Assembly: GCA_949592205.1 (NCBI GenBank)
Contig: CATIUR010000002.1
Span: 134,366,090 to 134,430,089, forward strand
Direction: 5' to 3'
Source of the DNA: Helichrysum umbraculigerum
Taxonomy: Eukaryota > Streptophyta > Magnoliopsida > Asterales > Asteraceae
Length of the DNA: 64,000 bases
The position numbers and the translations under genes were made by a program. This document shows, one piece after another, positions 22,816-33,706 of this stretch (its first letter is position 1; each line of letters starts with the position of its first letter). The notes beneath the pieces are model-generated. The model saw nothing but the letters and a program-made list of their open reading frames with translations, made no database searches and was not told where the DNA came from.

Positions 22816-23912
22816 AAACAATAGTTTTGTGGGAATATTTAGACGGTGATCCCTTGAAAGGTGAGCTAAACCTGTCAAGTAAGGTAACCCGATCTAACCC
22901 TATAACCAAACCACAACCCTAGTCTGTTGTTGTTTGCCATGCTGGACAATTAAGTATACGCTCCCAAATCCGTAGGAGGGTCGTCACGGCGATAGTACTA
23001 TCCGTATACTCAGTGGCTAGAGTCACCTAGCTAATGGTTATAGTCTGTAGCCATAAGGTCTTTTATGCACTACATCGTTCAGCCTAGATCCGTACCAAGA
23101 TTCGTTGCCTAAATTCCCAAAATAGTTATGAAAAACATTTCATAAAAACATAGTTCAAATAGTTGTGTGAAATACCCTTTCACAAATAGTTCAAGTATGA
23201 AGTACCCCTTCATAAACAGTTTAAGTAAATACTTACAGTATTAAATCAGTCACAACATGAAATCTCATTTCATCAATAGTTTAAGTAAATACATCAAGTA
23301 TTCAAACAGTTGTCGCATGCAATTATACATACGATTTCTATGTTTTCCACCCCGAAGTTTTAAAACATTAAAACATTTAAAAGGGGTTTGTGAACTCACT
23401 GTAGGTGCTCGGATGTGAATGCTAGCGAGATATGATAGCGTAGCCCAAACGTAATCAACCTATACACAGTATTGTATTAACCATAAGTACATAGTTTACT
23501 TACGCTAATAATTCGTTTGTTTGAAGAAATTATCAATTTCTTAAGTTTGCGTAAGTCGTTGATGTTTGTTGTTGGAAATAAATAATGTTTTTCCCAAGTT
23601 ATGTTTGTTTACATATGTCGTTTGTTAATTGTCGCGAATAAAACTTGGTTGTCGTTTACGTTTGTCGTATAGTTTGTACTAGATAATTCAAATCGTTCCC
23701 ATAATATGTCGTTATATATATATTGTCCGTTAATATATATATATATATATATTTGTTATCGTATTAAGTTTTGTTGCGTTTTAATTTTCCGAAGTATCAT
23801 GTCTCAATAATATGTCCGTCTAGTTCTAAGTCCCATGTCGTAGCATTCTGTACCATTAATTGTTTGTACATTATATTACAATGCAAAAGTCAGTGACTGG
23901 ACCAAAAAGGGT

Positions 23913-24428
23913 GAATCCGCCGTATTCTGGTGAATACGCCGGATTCGGACCAAATAAGGGGAATACGCCGTATTCTGATGAATACGCTGTATTCATTCGA
24001 AAATAGGGGAATACGCCGTATTCTGGTGAATACGCCGTATTCATTCGAGTTTAAAAGGATTCACCGGATCCACCGATGATCCGTCGGATCGAGTGTGTCT
24101 TTTACTCGTTCATCGTTTTAGCCGAAGGTTTGTGTGCGGGTCAAAGGTGGGAATACGCCGTATTTAACTGAATACGCCGTATTCGAAGTTTCATAAATTG
24201 GGAATCCGCCGTATTCCCGTGAATACGCCGGATTCATCTGGGTTGTTCAAAGTGTTCGAGTTATAAATGGGGAATACGCCGTATTCGATGGAATACGCCG
24301 TATTCACCAATGTTTCAGCTGGGGAATCCGCCGTATTAAAATGAATACGCCGGATTCGACTAGTTCTTCAAAATCGTTTATGATTAACAATGGGGAATAC
24401 GCCGTATTCGAAGGAATACGCCGTATTC
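23913..24428 (-). repeat. U LTR B palindrome array (GAATACGCCGTATTC)
   Basis: Same eight pairs and one V-like pair as in LTR A. One CG has become TG (GAATACGCTGTATTC near 23980), consistent with cytosine deamination. Confidence 0.92.
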
Positions 24429-24762
24429 CGAGTGTTTACAGCAGCTAGTTCGACTCTGTTACTTCTAAAACATACGAGTTTATATATGTAATCGATTTTT
24501 AATATGATCAAACACCTTAATACGTTATACAATCACTTTGTAACATGTTTTAACCAGTTTATAACAACTTTCACATATCTAAATTGTGATTTCAAGTTTT
24601 TGGTTCAAAAACCATTTTCAAGAATCACTCATCAATCTTCGAGTTTGTGATGTTATGTAGCTAGATTATGATGTATAAACAAGTTGTATAACGAAATTTT
24701 AGCAAAGAAATCAAGGAAATGAAAGTTTCCTTACAATGAGAAATGTGAAGGTGGTGATGATC

Positions 24763-24793
<31 letters not shown>

Positions 24794-25603
24794 CTGGCCT
24801 TGTGTTCTACTACTTCTGCTGCCTTTGATCTTGTTAAAATTTTTGAGAGAAAGAAAAATGAATGATGGTTGTGTGTTTTGCAGAATGATCGAAGTGAGGG
24901 AGGGAGTATGGTTTAAAACCAAACTGTCTGATGCATTATTGTAGGTTGGTGGGATTTTTGTCCCACCAATCTCGAGTACGGGTATAATTATAGCAATATA
25001 AAAGTTAACATTTTATATTTTTATTTTGTAGATGCTTTCCTGGTTCGTAATATGTTTTCAGAATAATGAGATTATCATTATTTTTGATAGTTGTACATTT
25101 TTGTACATTTTACTGCGCACGTCCAATTGAGCGCCAATTTTCAGTAAATTTAGGATTTCATATTTTGAAGAAGTGTTCTAACTTCTTCCAAATGAACGAG
25201 AAAGTTTACATTTTTATGATTTGACGTCGTATGCGCGTTTTAGAATTGTTTCTGTTCGTGTTATAATACGTTTTATGTTAAACGTATTTTTGAACCACTT
25301 TATCTATATGTTATAGATATATAAATACTCGTAATTAATAATCGAATTATTAATTATATATTTTGTCACCAACATTCGTTATTTATTTTGTCGCATTTAT
25401 TCGGACACGTATTCGGTAACTTTTCAGCTAAAAATCGAGTAATTTTATAAATTACAATTTATGTAATACTTCATGTATTATTGTTTTGGGCTCGCTAGAC
25501 TCACATCACATCAAAAGTTTATGTTAACACAATCGTAGGGAATTAGCGTAAGAAATGCATGTAATTAAGTATAATTATATACCTAATTTGGAGGAGTGTC
25601 ACA

Positions 25604-25613
25604 TTCTCCCCCC
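25604..25613 (-). other. U copy 2 polypurine tract
   Basis: Same tract as at 15892-15901, next to LTR B. Confidence 0.9.
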
Positions 25614-25637
25614 GTTAGTGAAATCTCGTCCCGAGAT

Positions 25638-28600
25638 TTAAGTCGAGCCGTGAGTCTCGGTCACGCTCTCAAATAGGTTGGGGTATTTCTTTCGCATCTC
25701 ATCCTCTCGTTCCCAGGTAAACTCTGGGCCATGTTTCGAGCTCCAACGAACTTTAACCAGTTTGATTCGTTTGTGTCGAAGTTTCTGCGTTTTAGAATCC
25801 ATAACTTCAACAGGTTCCTCCACAAAGTTAAGTTTTGAGTCAATGAAGACTTCGTCAGGAGGAATGATAAGTGTTTCATCAGAAAGACACTTTTTGAGGT
25901 TGCTAACGTGGAAAGTTTTGTGTATGCTACTAAGCTCTTGCGGTAGTTTGAGCTTGTAAGCGACAGGACCAATCCTAGCAAGGATTTCAAATGGTCCGAT
26001 GTATCGTGGGTTCAGCTTTCCTCGTTTGCCAAATCGTGCTACTCCTTTCCAGGGAGATACTTTGAGTAGGACTTTGTATCCTACTTGAAACTCAAGAGGT
26101 TTACGGCGGTTATCAGCGTAACTCTTTTGTCGATCTCGTGCCGCTTTCAGTCGGCTCAATACTTGAGTTATTTTGTCAGTGGTTTCCTGGACAAGTTCGG
26201 GTCCAGATAGTTGTCTGTCGTCCAACTCTGCCCAACAGAGTGGTGATCGGCACTTGCGTCCATATAACGCCTCAAATGGTGCCATCTGTATACTCGTGTG
26301 ATAACTATTGTTATAAGAGAATTCAGCTAGAGGTAGGTGAGTATCCCAGTTACCTCCAAAGTCTATCACACATGCTCGCAACAAATCTTCGAGCGTCTGT
26401 ATCGTTCGCTCGCTTTGGCCATCAGTCTGCGGGTGGTAGGCAGTACTCATATCAAGTCGAGTACCCATTGCCTGTTGTAATGTTTGCCAAAAGCGGGAAG
26501 TGAATCGTGCATCTCTATCAGAGATGATGGATAGTGGCACTCCATGCCGAGAAACAATCTCTTTAATATAGATTTTTGCTAGTTTCTCCATTTCATCCGT
26601 TTCTTTAATAGCAAGAAAGTGGGCTGATTTCGTCAATCGATCGACAATCACCCATATGGCATTTGCTCCCGATGCCGTTCTAGGTAACTTCGTAATGAAG
26701 TCCATTGTTATTTGCTCCCATTTCCATTTGGGCAACTCAGGCTGTTGCAAAAGCCCAGACGGCTTTTGGTATTCCACCTTTACCTTCGAGCAAGTTAAGC
26801 ATTTGCTAACGTAGGTGGCAATGTCACGTTTCATTCCAGGCCACCAGTAGAAGCCTTTCAAGTCCTGGTACATCTTGTCCGCACCAGGATGTATCGAGTA
26901 ATTGGACTTGTGTGCCTCATCCAAAATCAGCTTGCGTAACTCATCTACGCATGGTACCCAAATTCGGTTCATAAAGTACAACACTCCGTTGTCCTTTTTC
27001 TCGAGTTGTTTTTCCATTCCCTTCAAGGATTCATCCTTAAGACGTCCGGGAGTGAAAGCAAGTTCTTGAGCTTCACGAATTTGAGTAATGAGATTCGAAT
27101 GGATTGTCAATCCCAAAGCTCGAACTCTTCGAGGTTTGATTCGTTCCTTACGACTCAGGGCATCTGCTACTACGTTAGCTTTACCCGGGTGATACTTTAT
27201 TTCACAGTCGTAATCGTTAAGTAATTCGACCCAACGTCGTTGTCTCATGTTAAGTTCTTTTTGGTCGAATATATGTTGTAGGCTCTTATGATCAGTGAAG
27301 ATCGTACACTTTGTACCGTATAGGTAGTGTCTCCAGATCTTCAGTGCAAAAACAACGGCTCCCAATTCCAAATCATGAGTCGTATAGTTTTTCTCATGCA
27401 CTTTTAGTTGTCGTGATGCATAAGCAATGACCTTTTCATTTTGCATCAGTACGCAACCCAATCCCTGATGCGAAGCATCACAGTAAACAACAAAGTTATC
27501 TACTCCTTCGGGTAGTGATAATATGGGTGCGCTGCTCAGTTTCTGCTTCAATAGTTGGAATGCATTCTCTTGTTTCTCATTCCACTCAAATTTCTTGTCT
27601 TTTTGAGTTAATGTGGTAAGTGGCTGGGCTATCTTTGAAAAGTTTGCGATGAATCGCCTGTAATAGCCAGCTAGACCAAGAAATTGTCGTACTTCAGTTG
27701 GGGTTTTCGGTGCTTCCCAATTGTTGATTGCCTCAATTTTGGATGGGTCCACGTGAATTCCCTTGTCATTTATCACATGACCAAGGAATTGGACCTCTCG
27801 TATCCAAAATTCGCATTTAGAGAACTTTGCATAAAGCTTCTCTTTTTGTAGTAGTTCGAGAACAAGCTTCAGATGTTGCTCGTGATCTTCTTTCGCTTCA
27901 GATGTTGCTCGTGATCTTCTTTCGTTTGTAGTATACCAAGATGTCGTCAATAAACACAATGACGAATTTATCCAAATAGGGTTTGCACACTCTGTTCATC
28001 AAATCCATGAATACTGCTGGTGCGTTGGTCAGCCCAAAAGGCATGACTAGAAACTCGTAGTGACCGTAACGAGTCCTAAAAGCAGTTTTCGGTACATCCT
28101 CTTCTCGTACTTTAAGTTGATGGTAACCAGATCGTAGGTCAATCTTTGAATAATAACTCGACCCTTGCAATTGATCAAACAGATCGTCAATGCGTGGTAA
28201 CGGGTATCTGTTCTTGATAGTTACCTTGTTCAGTTCTCGATAATCGATGCACATCCGCATAGATCCATCCTTTTTCTTAACAAACAAAACCGGAGCTCCC
28301 CACGGGGAAAAGCTCGGTCGAATGAATCCCAAGTCTAGAAGTTCTTGCAATTGTGTAGATAACTCCTGCATTTCCGAGGGAGCTAGACGATAAGGTGCAC
28401 GTGCGATAGGTGCGGCTCCTGGCACCAGGTCAATGTGAAACTCAACTTGTCGTGGGGGTGGCAATCCCGGCAACTCATCAGGGAACACTCCTGGATAGTC
28501 GCGTACAATGGGCACATCGTCTATACGTAGCTCCTTCGTTTTCTTTTCTACAATGTGTGCCAAAAATGCTTGGTACCCCTTTCGGAGATACTTACTGGCC

Positions 28601-29787
28601 TTCAAGCACGAAATCATTTTTGTGGTACTTTTTCGTTTCTCACCTTGAACCACAAGTGTTTCTCCTGTTGACAGTGGTAATCGTACCAGTTTATCATGAC
28701 ATATGATCTCAGCGCGGTTCCTAGATAACCAATCCATACCGACTACAACGTCAAAACTTCCCAACTTAACCGGTAGTAATTCTATTTCGAAGAGATGACC
28801 TTCTAACTCCAAGGTACATCCCGGTACTATTTCTCCTGATTCGATTAACTCACCATCGGCTAATTCTATGGTATACTTGTTGTCTAACTTACGGGATTCA
28901 AGTTCTAATAGTGGTCTAAATTCAGTAGACACAAAACTTTAATCAGCACCCGAATCAATTAACACAGAGGCATAATGATTGTTTACAAGAAACGTACCAG
29001 TGACGGTGTTAGGGTCCTGGCGTGCCTCTTGTGCCCCGATCACGAATGCCCTTCCTTGAGCCGGTTGGTTGTTGATGTTGTTGGCTCGGTTATTGTTGTT
29101 ACCGCGGTTGTTGTTGTTGAGCTTAGGGCATCGGTTACGGTAGTGTCCTTGCTCACCACATTCAAAACATCCCTGGTTTTGACGCTCAGTGTTTGCCCGT
29201 GGGGGAGGGTTAGTTTTGCATTCTCGGGTTCTATGTCCCCATGCCCTACAGTTTCCACAATACCCACACCCACCTTCGTGGTGTCGGTTACACTTACCAC
29301 ATTTGGGTTTGTTACCCAGGTATGGTTTCGATTCAGTAGTGGTGGCAACATATGCTTTCGCATTTCCAGAAGATTTCTTGTTCTGCTGACCCTGACGATC
29401 AGCACCACTACCGTTCCACTTTCGCTTTGCACCACCAGAACTACTAACATCAGTACTGTTCGGTTCACTTTTTCCCGACACAGCTTTCTTAGTCAGATTT
29501 CCCATCCTGACTGCCTCATCGGTCAAACTTTGTGCTAAAGTAACAGCACTCCTGAATGTGTCCGGTTTAGATGACGTCACCAGAGTGCGGATTTGTGGTA
29601 CTAGACCAAATATGTAGCGCTCAATACGCTTATACTCGGGTGTCACCATATGTGGCACTAGACGTGCAAGTTCCTGAAACTTAGTGGTGTACCCAGCAAT
29701 ATCAGCACCAATCATGGTGATGTTCCACAACTCTGTTTCTATTTTCTGCATCTCACTGCGAGGACAGAATTCCTCCAACATCAAATT
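25638..29787 (-). pseudogene. gag-pol: U copy 2 gag-pol, 5'-truncated
   Basis: Near-identical to copy 1, but gag begins at about residue 152 (LMLEEFCPRS) where it joins V LTR sequence. Breaks: loss of the gag N-terminus, TAA at 28939-28941 in the protease just after the active-site DSGAD (copy 1 has TTA there), and the 29-bp duplication frameshift at 27867-27924 shared with copy 1. The copy 1 stop at 18921 is absent here. Shared and private mutations together suggest the internal region was already frameshifted when it was duplicated. Confidence 0.92.
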
Positions 29788-32014
29788 TTACAAAATGTGC
29801 AAACTAATAAACATTTTACAAAATGTATGGATTGTACGAATGATGAATTAAATTACTGCGACAAGGGACTTAGTAATTAGACGGACATATTATTGAGACA
29901 TTTTATATTTCGGACATTTTGGACACGACAAAACTTTGGAACAATTACAAAATATATATATACAAACTAACGGACAATGTATATATAATGAGACGTATAA
30001 AATGGAACGATTTAAATTATCTAGTACAAACTATACATGATAAACAAAAACGAGATATATTTTACAACAAACAAAGTTACGTTTTTGAAAATATAAACGA
30101 TGACTAAGTTTTATTCGCGACAATTAACAAACGACATATGTAAACAATATAACAAAGTTATTTTGATAACTATTATAATTATGTTTTGAAAACGTAATCG
30201 ACAACAACGACAACTACATTTATATCTATATATATATGGATATTAACAATGACAACAACTAATATATATACTAGAATATATATATTCAACTAATATGTAT
30301 ATAAATATACATACTTGAATTCAACGACTAATTGAAACGCAAACCTCACCAGCAACTGTAATATTATAAACTCTACAACTTAACAAATAATCCACATACT
30401 TATACAAGTATTATTATTTGCGTCTAGGTAATTGAGCGACGCTTTTGGATTGTTTGCTAGCTATTTGTGCTGAAGACTTGCAAACAGTGAGTTCACAGCC
30501 CCTATCTTTTATTGTTTTAAATGTTTTTTTAAAACCAGGGGTGGAAAACATAGAACAATGTGATATAACATGCTATATGCTTTATGTATTGCGTTGCATG
30601 CTATTATGTGAAACTGATTTAACATGATTTCTTTCATGCTATCAAACTTGAAGTATTTCTATAAAATGTTTTCATATTGAATTAACTTGAATTAATTATA
30701 TGAAACGTTTTCACAACATTTTGGGAATAAGACAGCAGATCTTGGTACGATCCTAGGTTTACGCGAGGTAGTTGTAGTGCACATAAGTCCCAGTGCTTAC
30801 AACCTATAACTATTAGCTAGGTGACTCTAGCCACTGAGTATACAGATAGTACTATCGATTTGACAGCCCTCCCAGGATATTACTCGTTGGTCATTCCAAC
30901 CACATCGACGATAGTCGTAACGAGGAGTGTATACTTAAGATGTTACTGAGGCAACAACAAAACAACTAGTCGTGGTTTGGTTATAGTACTAGTGTCCTTA
31001 CTTTAACTCTAAAGGTTTAGCTCACCTTGGAGGGATTATAGTCTATATTTCCCACACAACTAAACAACTAAACAACTTGATTTGGGAAGGGTATTCCCTG
31101 TGATGACTAATAGGACATGTGTTCCTTTGAGATACTATTTTTAGGAAACGTTTACCTTAAATGGGTTAAACTTGGTTTCCCACAAAAACAACTATTTATA
31201 GGAAATGTTTACTTAAATGTTAAACTTGTGTTTCCTGCAATAACTATTCTGGAATGTTTACCTTATTATTAAACTTGAGTTCCTGTTAACTATCTGTTGG
31301 AAAATGTTTGCTTGATTGCTGAACCTGATTTTCCTTAACTATTGAAATGGATATGTTTACTTATTTGATAAACCTGTATATCCTGCTACTATTTATTAGG
31401 AAATGCTTATGATTAAACTTGTGTTTCCTACACAGTTATTATTGTAGTAAGAATGACATTCTTACTAATTATAGGAAATGTTTTCTTTAATTAGAACACT
31501 TGTGTTTCCTACTTTACATATAAATATTATGTTTGCGTACATGAATGATTTATACAAAACTAAAACCTGTGAATTCACTCAACATTCAATGTTGACAGTT
31601 TACTATGTTTTTCAGGGAATTAGGACTCAGGTACTCCTGCATGCATAAAGGACGTAGGCAACCTGACTATTTATGATGCCACTTTTTGGACACATGGATT
31701 TCCTTTGTATTATCAATTCCATTGGTTATACTTATGAAATCCCTCTTTTATAAATATGTATTTTCAAATACTTAAGTTGTCTTTGACAACCCTACTTATG
31801 TACGACTGTATAAGTCGTATCTTTTGTAATAACTTTAAACTTATGGCATCTTAAATATATTATGTTCTGTATGATCATATGCTCTGACATCGTGAATGCA
31901 CTATCGAATCTACCCGCCCCCGATGCTTAACTATTATTAAAATACTTCCGCTAATTAACTAAAAGCTTCCGCTAAACACTAAATAAACATGATTATCAAT
32001 TTGGGGGTGTGACA
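29788..32014 (+). repeat. V 3' LTR, remaining right part
   Basis: Matches 4288-6512 of the V 5' LTR base for base with about 1 per cent differences, including the hairpin series (about 31142-31510). The first 1.75 kb, with the palindrome array, is missing. The junction with U gag lies within a short shared ATTTT run at 29785-29790. Confidence 0.93.
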
Positions 32015-32602
32015 CCATATAGGATTGACCCTCCTCGTTCGGGTTAGCAAGCACTAACCGGGTAAACGGACGTACTAATATTTGGGAAGATGAGTGTTGA
32101 TTAGGCACTCATGGAGGCACCTCGCCCGAAATTCTCTATAGGGGACCCGGCCCTCGAGTTAAGCTCAACTATGTGCTCATGGCTGTATACACGATTACTA
32201 TCATTAAATTGCTGGATGCAATTCATTATTTAAATCTTGCGGTTCATACTATATTACTTGATTTCAAACCTGTGAGCTCACCAGCTTTAGCTGACCCATT
32301 TAGCATGTATCGCAGGTACCAAGCAGTAGGTTGTTTCTGCTTCAGAACTTCTAGCTCGAGTCAGCATACAGACGTTGAGATTTTCTTGCATTAGTATATT
32401 TTGTACAAGTACTTATGTATTGAAATCTCCATTCATTTAAACTCGAGCTATGTAAAGCTATGAATGTTGTAAACATTTCAATGTCAATATATTTTGTTAA
32501 AATGACGCATATAGAGTCGTTTACTATATATCTTTGTGCTTTGTTATTGGTAGTAACACCCAAATCGTGCTTCCGCAAATCATCAAATTCAGGGGTGTTA
32601 CA
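32015..32602 (+). repeat. X 5' LTR, last piece
   Basis: Begins with the right CCATA target copy of V and matches 39913-40500. Ends GGGGTGTTACA. With 1560-2541 and the 744 bases outside the window it rebuilds a 2309-bp LTR. Confidence 0.93.
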
Positions 32603-32605
32603 GAT

Positions 32606-32618
32606 TGGTATCAGAGCC
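32606..32618 (+). other. X primer-binding site, initiator tRNA-Met
   Basis: TGGTATCAGAGCC, four bases after the LTR end at 32602. Confidence 0.92.
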
Positions 32619-32930
32619 TAAGGTTATAGTGAACTAGGTTGCATTTAGTGGGCCTAGACTATGACCATTAGGCAGTATTCCTTATTAGGTATAACTTGTT
32701 CAGAGATTACAGCATACGAGTTTAATTTAACATAGCCTGATCAACTATGTACAATTAAGCAAAGATGATGTAAGATCTGAAGGTAGTTATGGCTGAACAG
32801 GGTACACTAGAAGACTCTGACCTCGAGAGAACCGAGACTTAAACATGTTTGTGCTAGACACTCAATAGGCTATATTATATAGGAATTATATGAGTATAGG
32901 CCTCACCCTTACTAACGCTTTGTCTCAGAA

Positions 32931-33416
32931 ATGGCAAACACACCGCACAATTCATCACGCTCTCAATCCGGGTCGCAGAACCCAAGGGTAGCTAGGAGGA
33001 ACGCCAGGTTACCTCGAGCTGGCCCGTACCCCACTCACTTCACCTTGCCGGCCTTAGCCGTTAGGGTGAACCAACACGAGCAGCGACTTCGCACCATGGA
33101 TGTCGTGCTGCAGGAAACGAACGAAAACTGGAGACTTACATCCCTTGAACGCATCGAACAAGTCTCCGACGACCTTGAAACCACAAACAACAACATGGAT
33201 GTCCTTCGCAACCAAGTAATAGAAATAAGCGTGAAAAATGCCCTTCTGCGACAAAGGATGGGAGAATGTGAACAGCGCTCACATGAAGCAGAAGAGTATA
33301 CCCGTGGACTAACACAACGACTAGCACTAGCAGAAGATAACGCCCGACAAGCTAGCAGACTTGCAAAAACTGTTGACCGTCTTGTCACGATGATGGAACA
33401 AATTAATCTACGTTAA
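32931..33416 (+). CDS. X extra ORF upstream of gag (161 aa), coiled coil
   Basis: Short intact frame in the same place as the extra ORFs of V, U and Y. It starts with a basic, serine-rich 30 residues, then THFTLPALAVR, which lines up with the HHTVPVIAAR part of the Y ORF, so the upstream DW-P core seems lost. From about 47 to 161 it is charged with heptad-like spacing, and the tail LALAEDNARQASRL is almost the same in Y. No hydrophobic end. 290 bp separate it from gag. Role unknown; self-association through the coiled coil is a reasonable inference. Confidence 0.65.
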   Translation: MANTPHNSSRSQSGSQNPRVARRNARLPRAGPYPTHFTLPALAVRVNQHEQRLRTMDVVLQETNENWRLTSLERIEQVSDDLETTNNNMDVLRNQVIEISVKNALLRQRMGECEQRSHEAEEYTRGLTQRLALAEDNARQASRLAKTVDRLVTMMEQINLR

Positions 33417-33706
33417 GATTAGTGTAGTCCTTGTCTTGTAATCTATCTCGTAATCTAATGACAATCTAGGCACTACTCTATAAATTAGTCGGATGTAACA
33501 ATTCCCGACACCTTTTGTAATAACTCTGTAGGATGTAACCTTTGAACTCGTATTATCTATCAAATATCACTTGCTGTTTCAACTCATATTAATTGTCATT
33601 TTTCCATGTTGATGTCATGTATTACTGCTTTTATACATGTACATCTGTGACAAATACAACTTTCCTACAAAATGTCATGTATCTTCATTTATTTTATTGA
33701 AGAATC

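Larger units (their letters stand above)
22132..25603 (-). repeat. U LTR B, shared middle LTR
   Basis: 3472 bp. It serves as 5' LTR for copy 1 (primer site on its left) and as 3' LTR for copy 2 (polypurine tract on its right), the mark of a tandem element. Confidence 0.95.
12418..29787 (-). mobile_element. U: tandem Ty3/gypsy element, LTR-internal-LTR-partial internal
   Basis: Read on the minus strand from the right: broken gag-pol copy 2, LTR B, primer site, extra ORF, gag-pol copy 1, LTR A. A normal element has two LTRs and one internal region, so this is a tandem product whose outermost LTR is lost. One unit (12418-25603) is 13.2 kb. LTRs A and B differ at about a dozen places by eye in 3.47 kb, so the insertion is recent. 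It inserted at base 3 of the V 3' LTR; the left target bases are AATGT (12413-12417) and the right ones were deleted. Confidence 0.9.
2542..32014 (+). mobile_element. V: Tekay/Del-type Ty3/gypsy element, interrupted by U
   Basis: The element starts TGTGACAATCC and ends GGGGGTGTGACA, with perfect 5-bp target duplications CCATA at 2537-2541 and 32015-32019. The uninterrupted site is at 39913-39917 in the X 3' LTR. Order: 5' LTR, tRNA-Met primer site, extra ORF, gag-pol, polypurine tract, three bases of 3' LTR, then U, then the last 2.2 kb of 3' LTR. Without U and with a full second LTR it would be about 13.8 kb. The surviving stretches of the two LTRs differ by about 1 per cent by eye. Confidence 0.93.

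Noticed and set aside
15926..29787. Two independent, side-by-side insertions of U
   Set aside because: LTR B is shared with no extra LTR or target duplication between the copies, and both have the same 29-bp duplication; tandem recombination is simpler.
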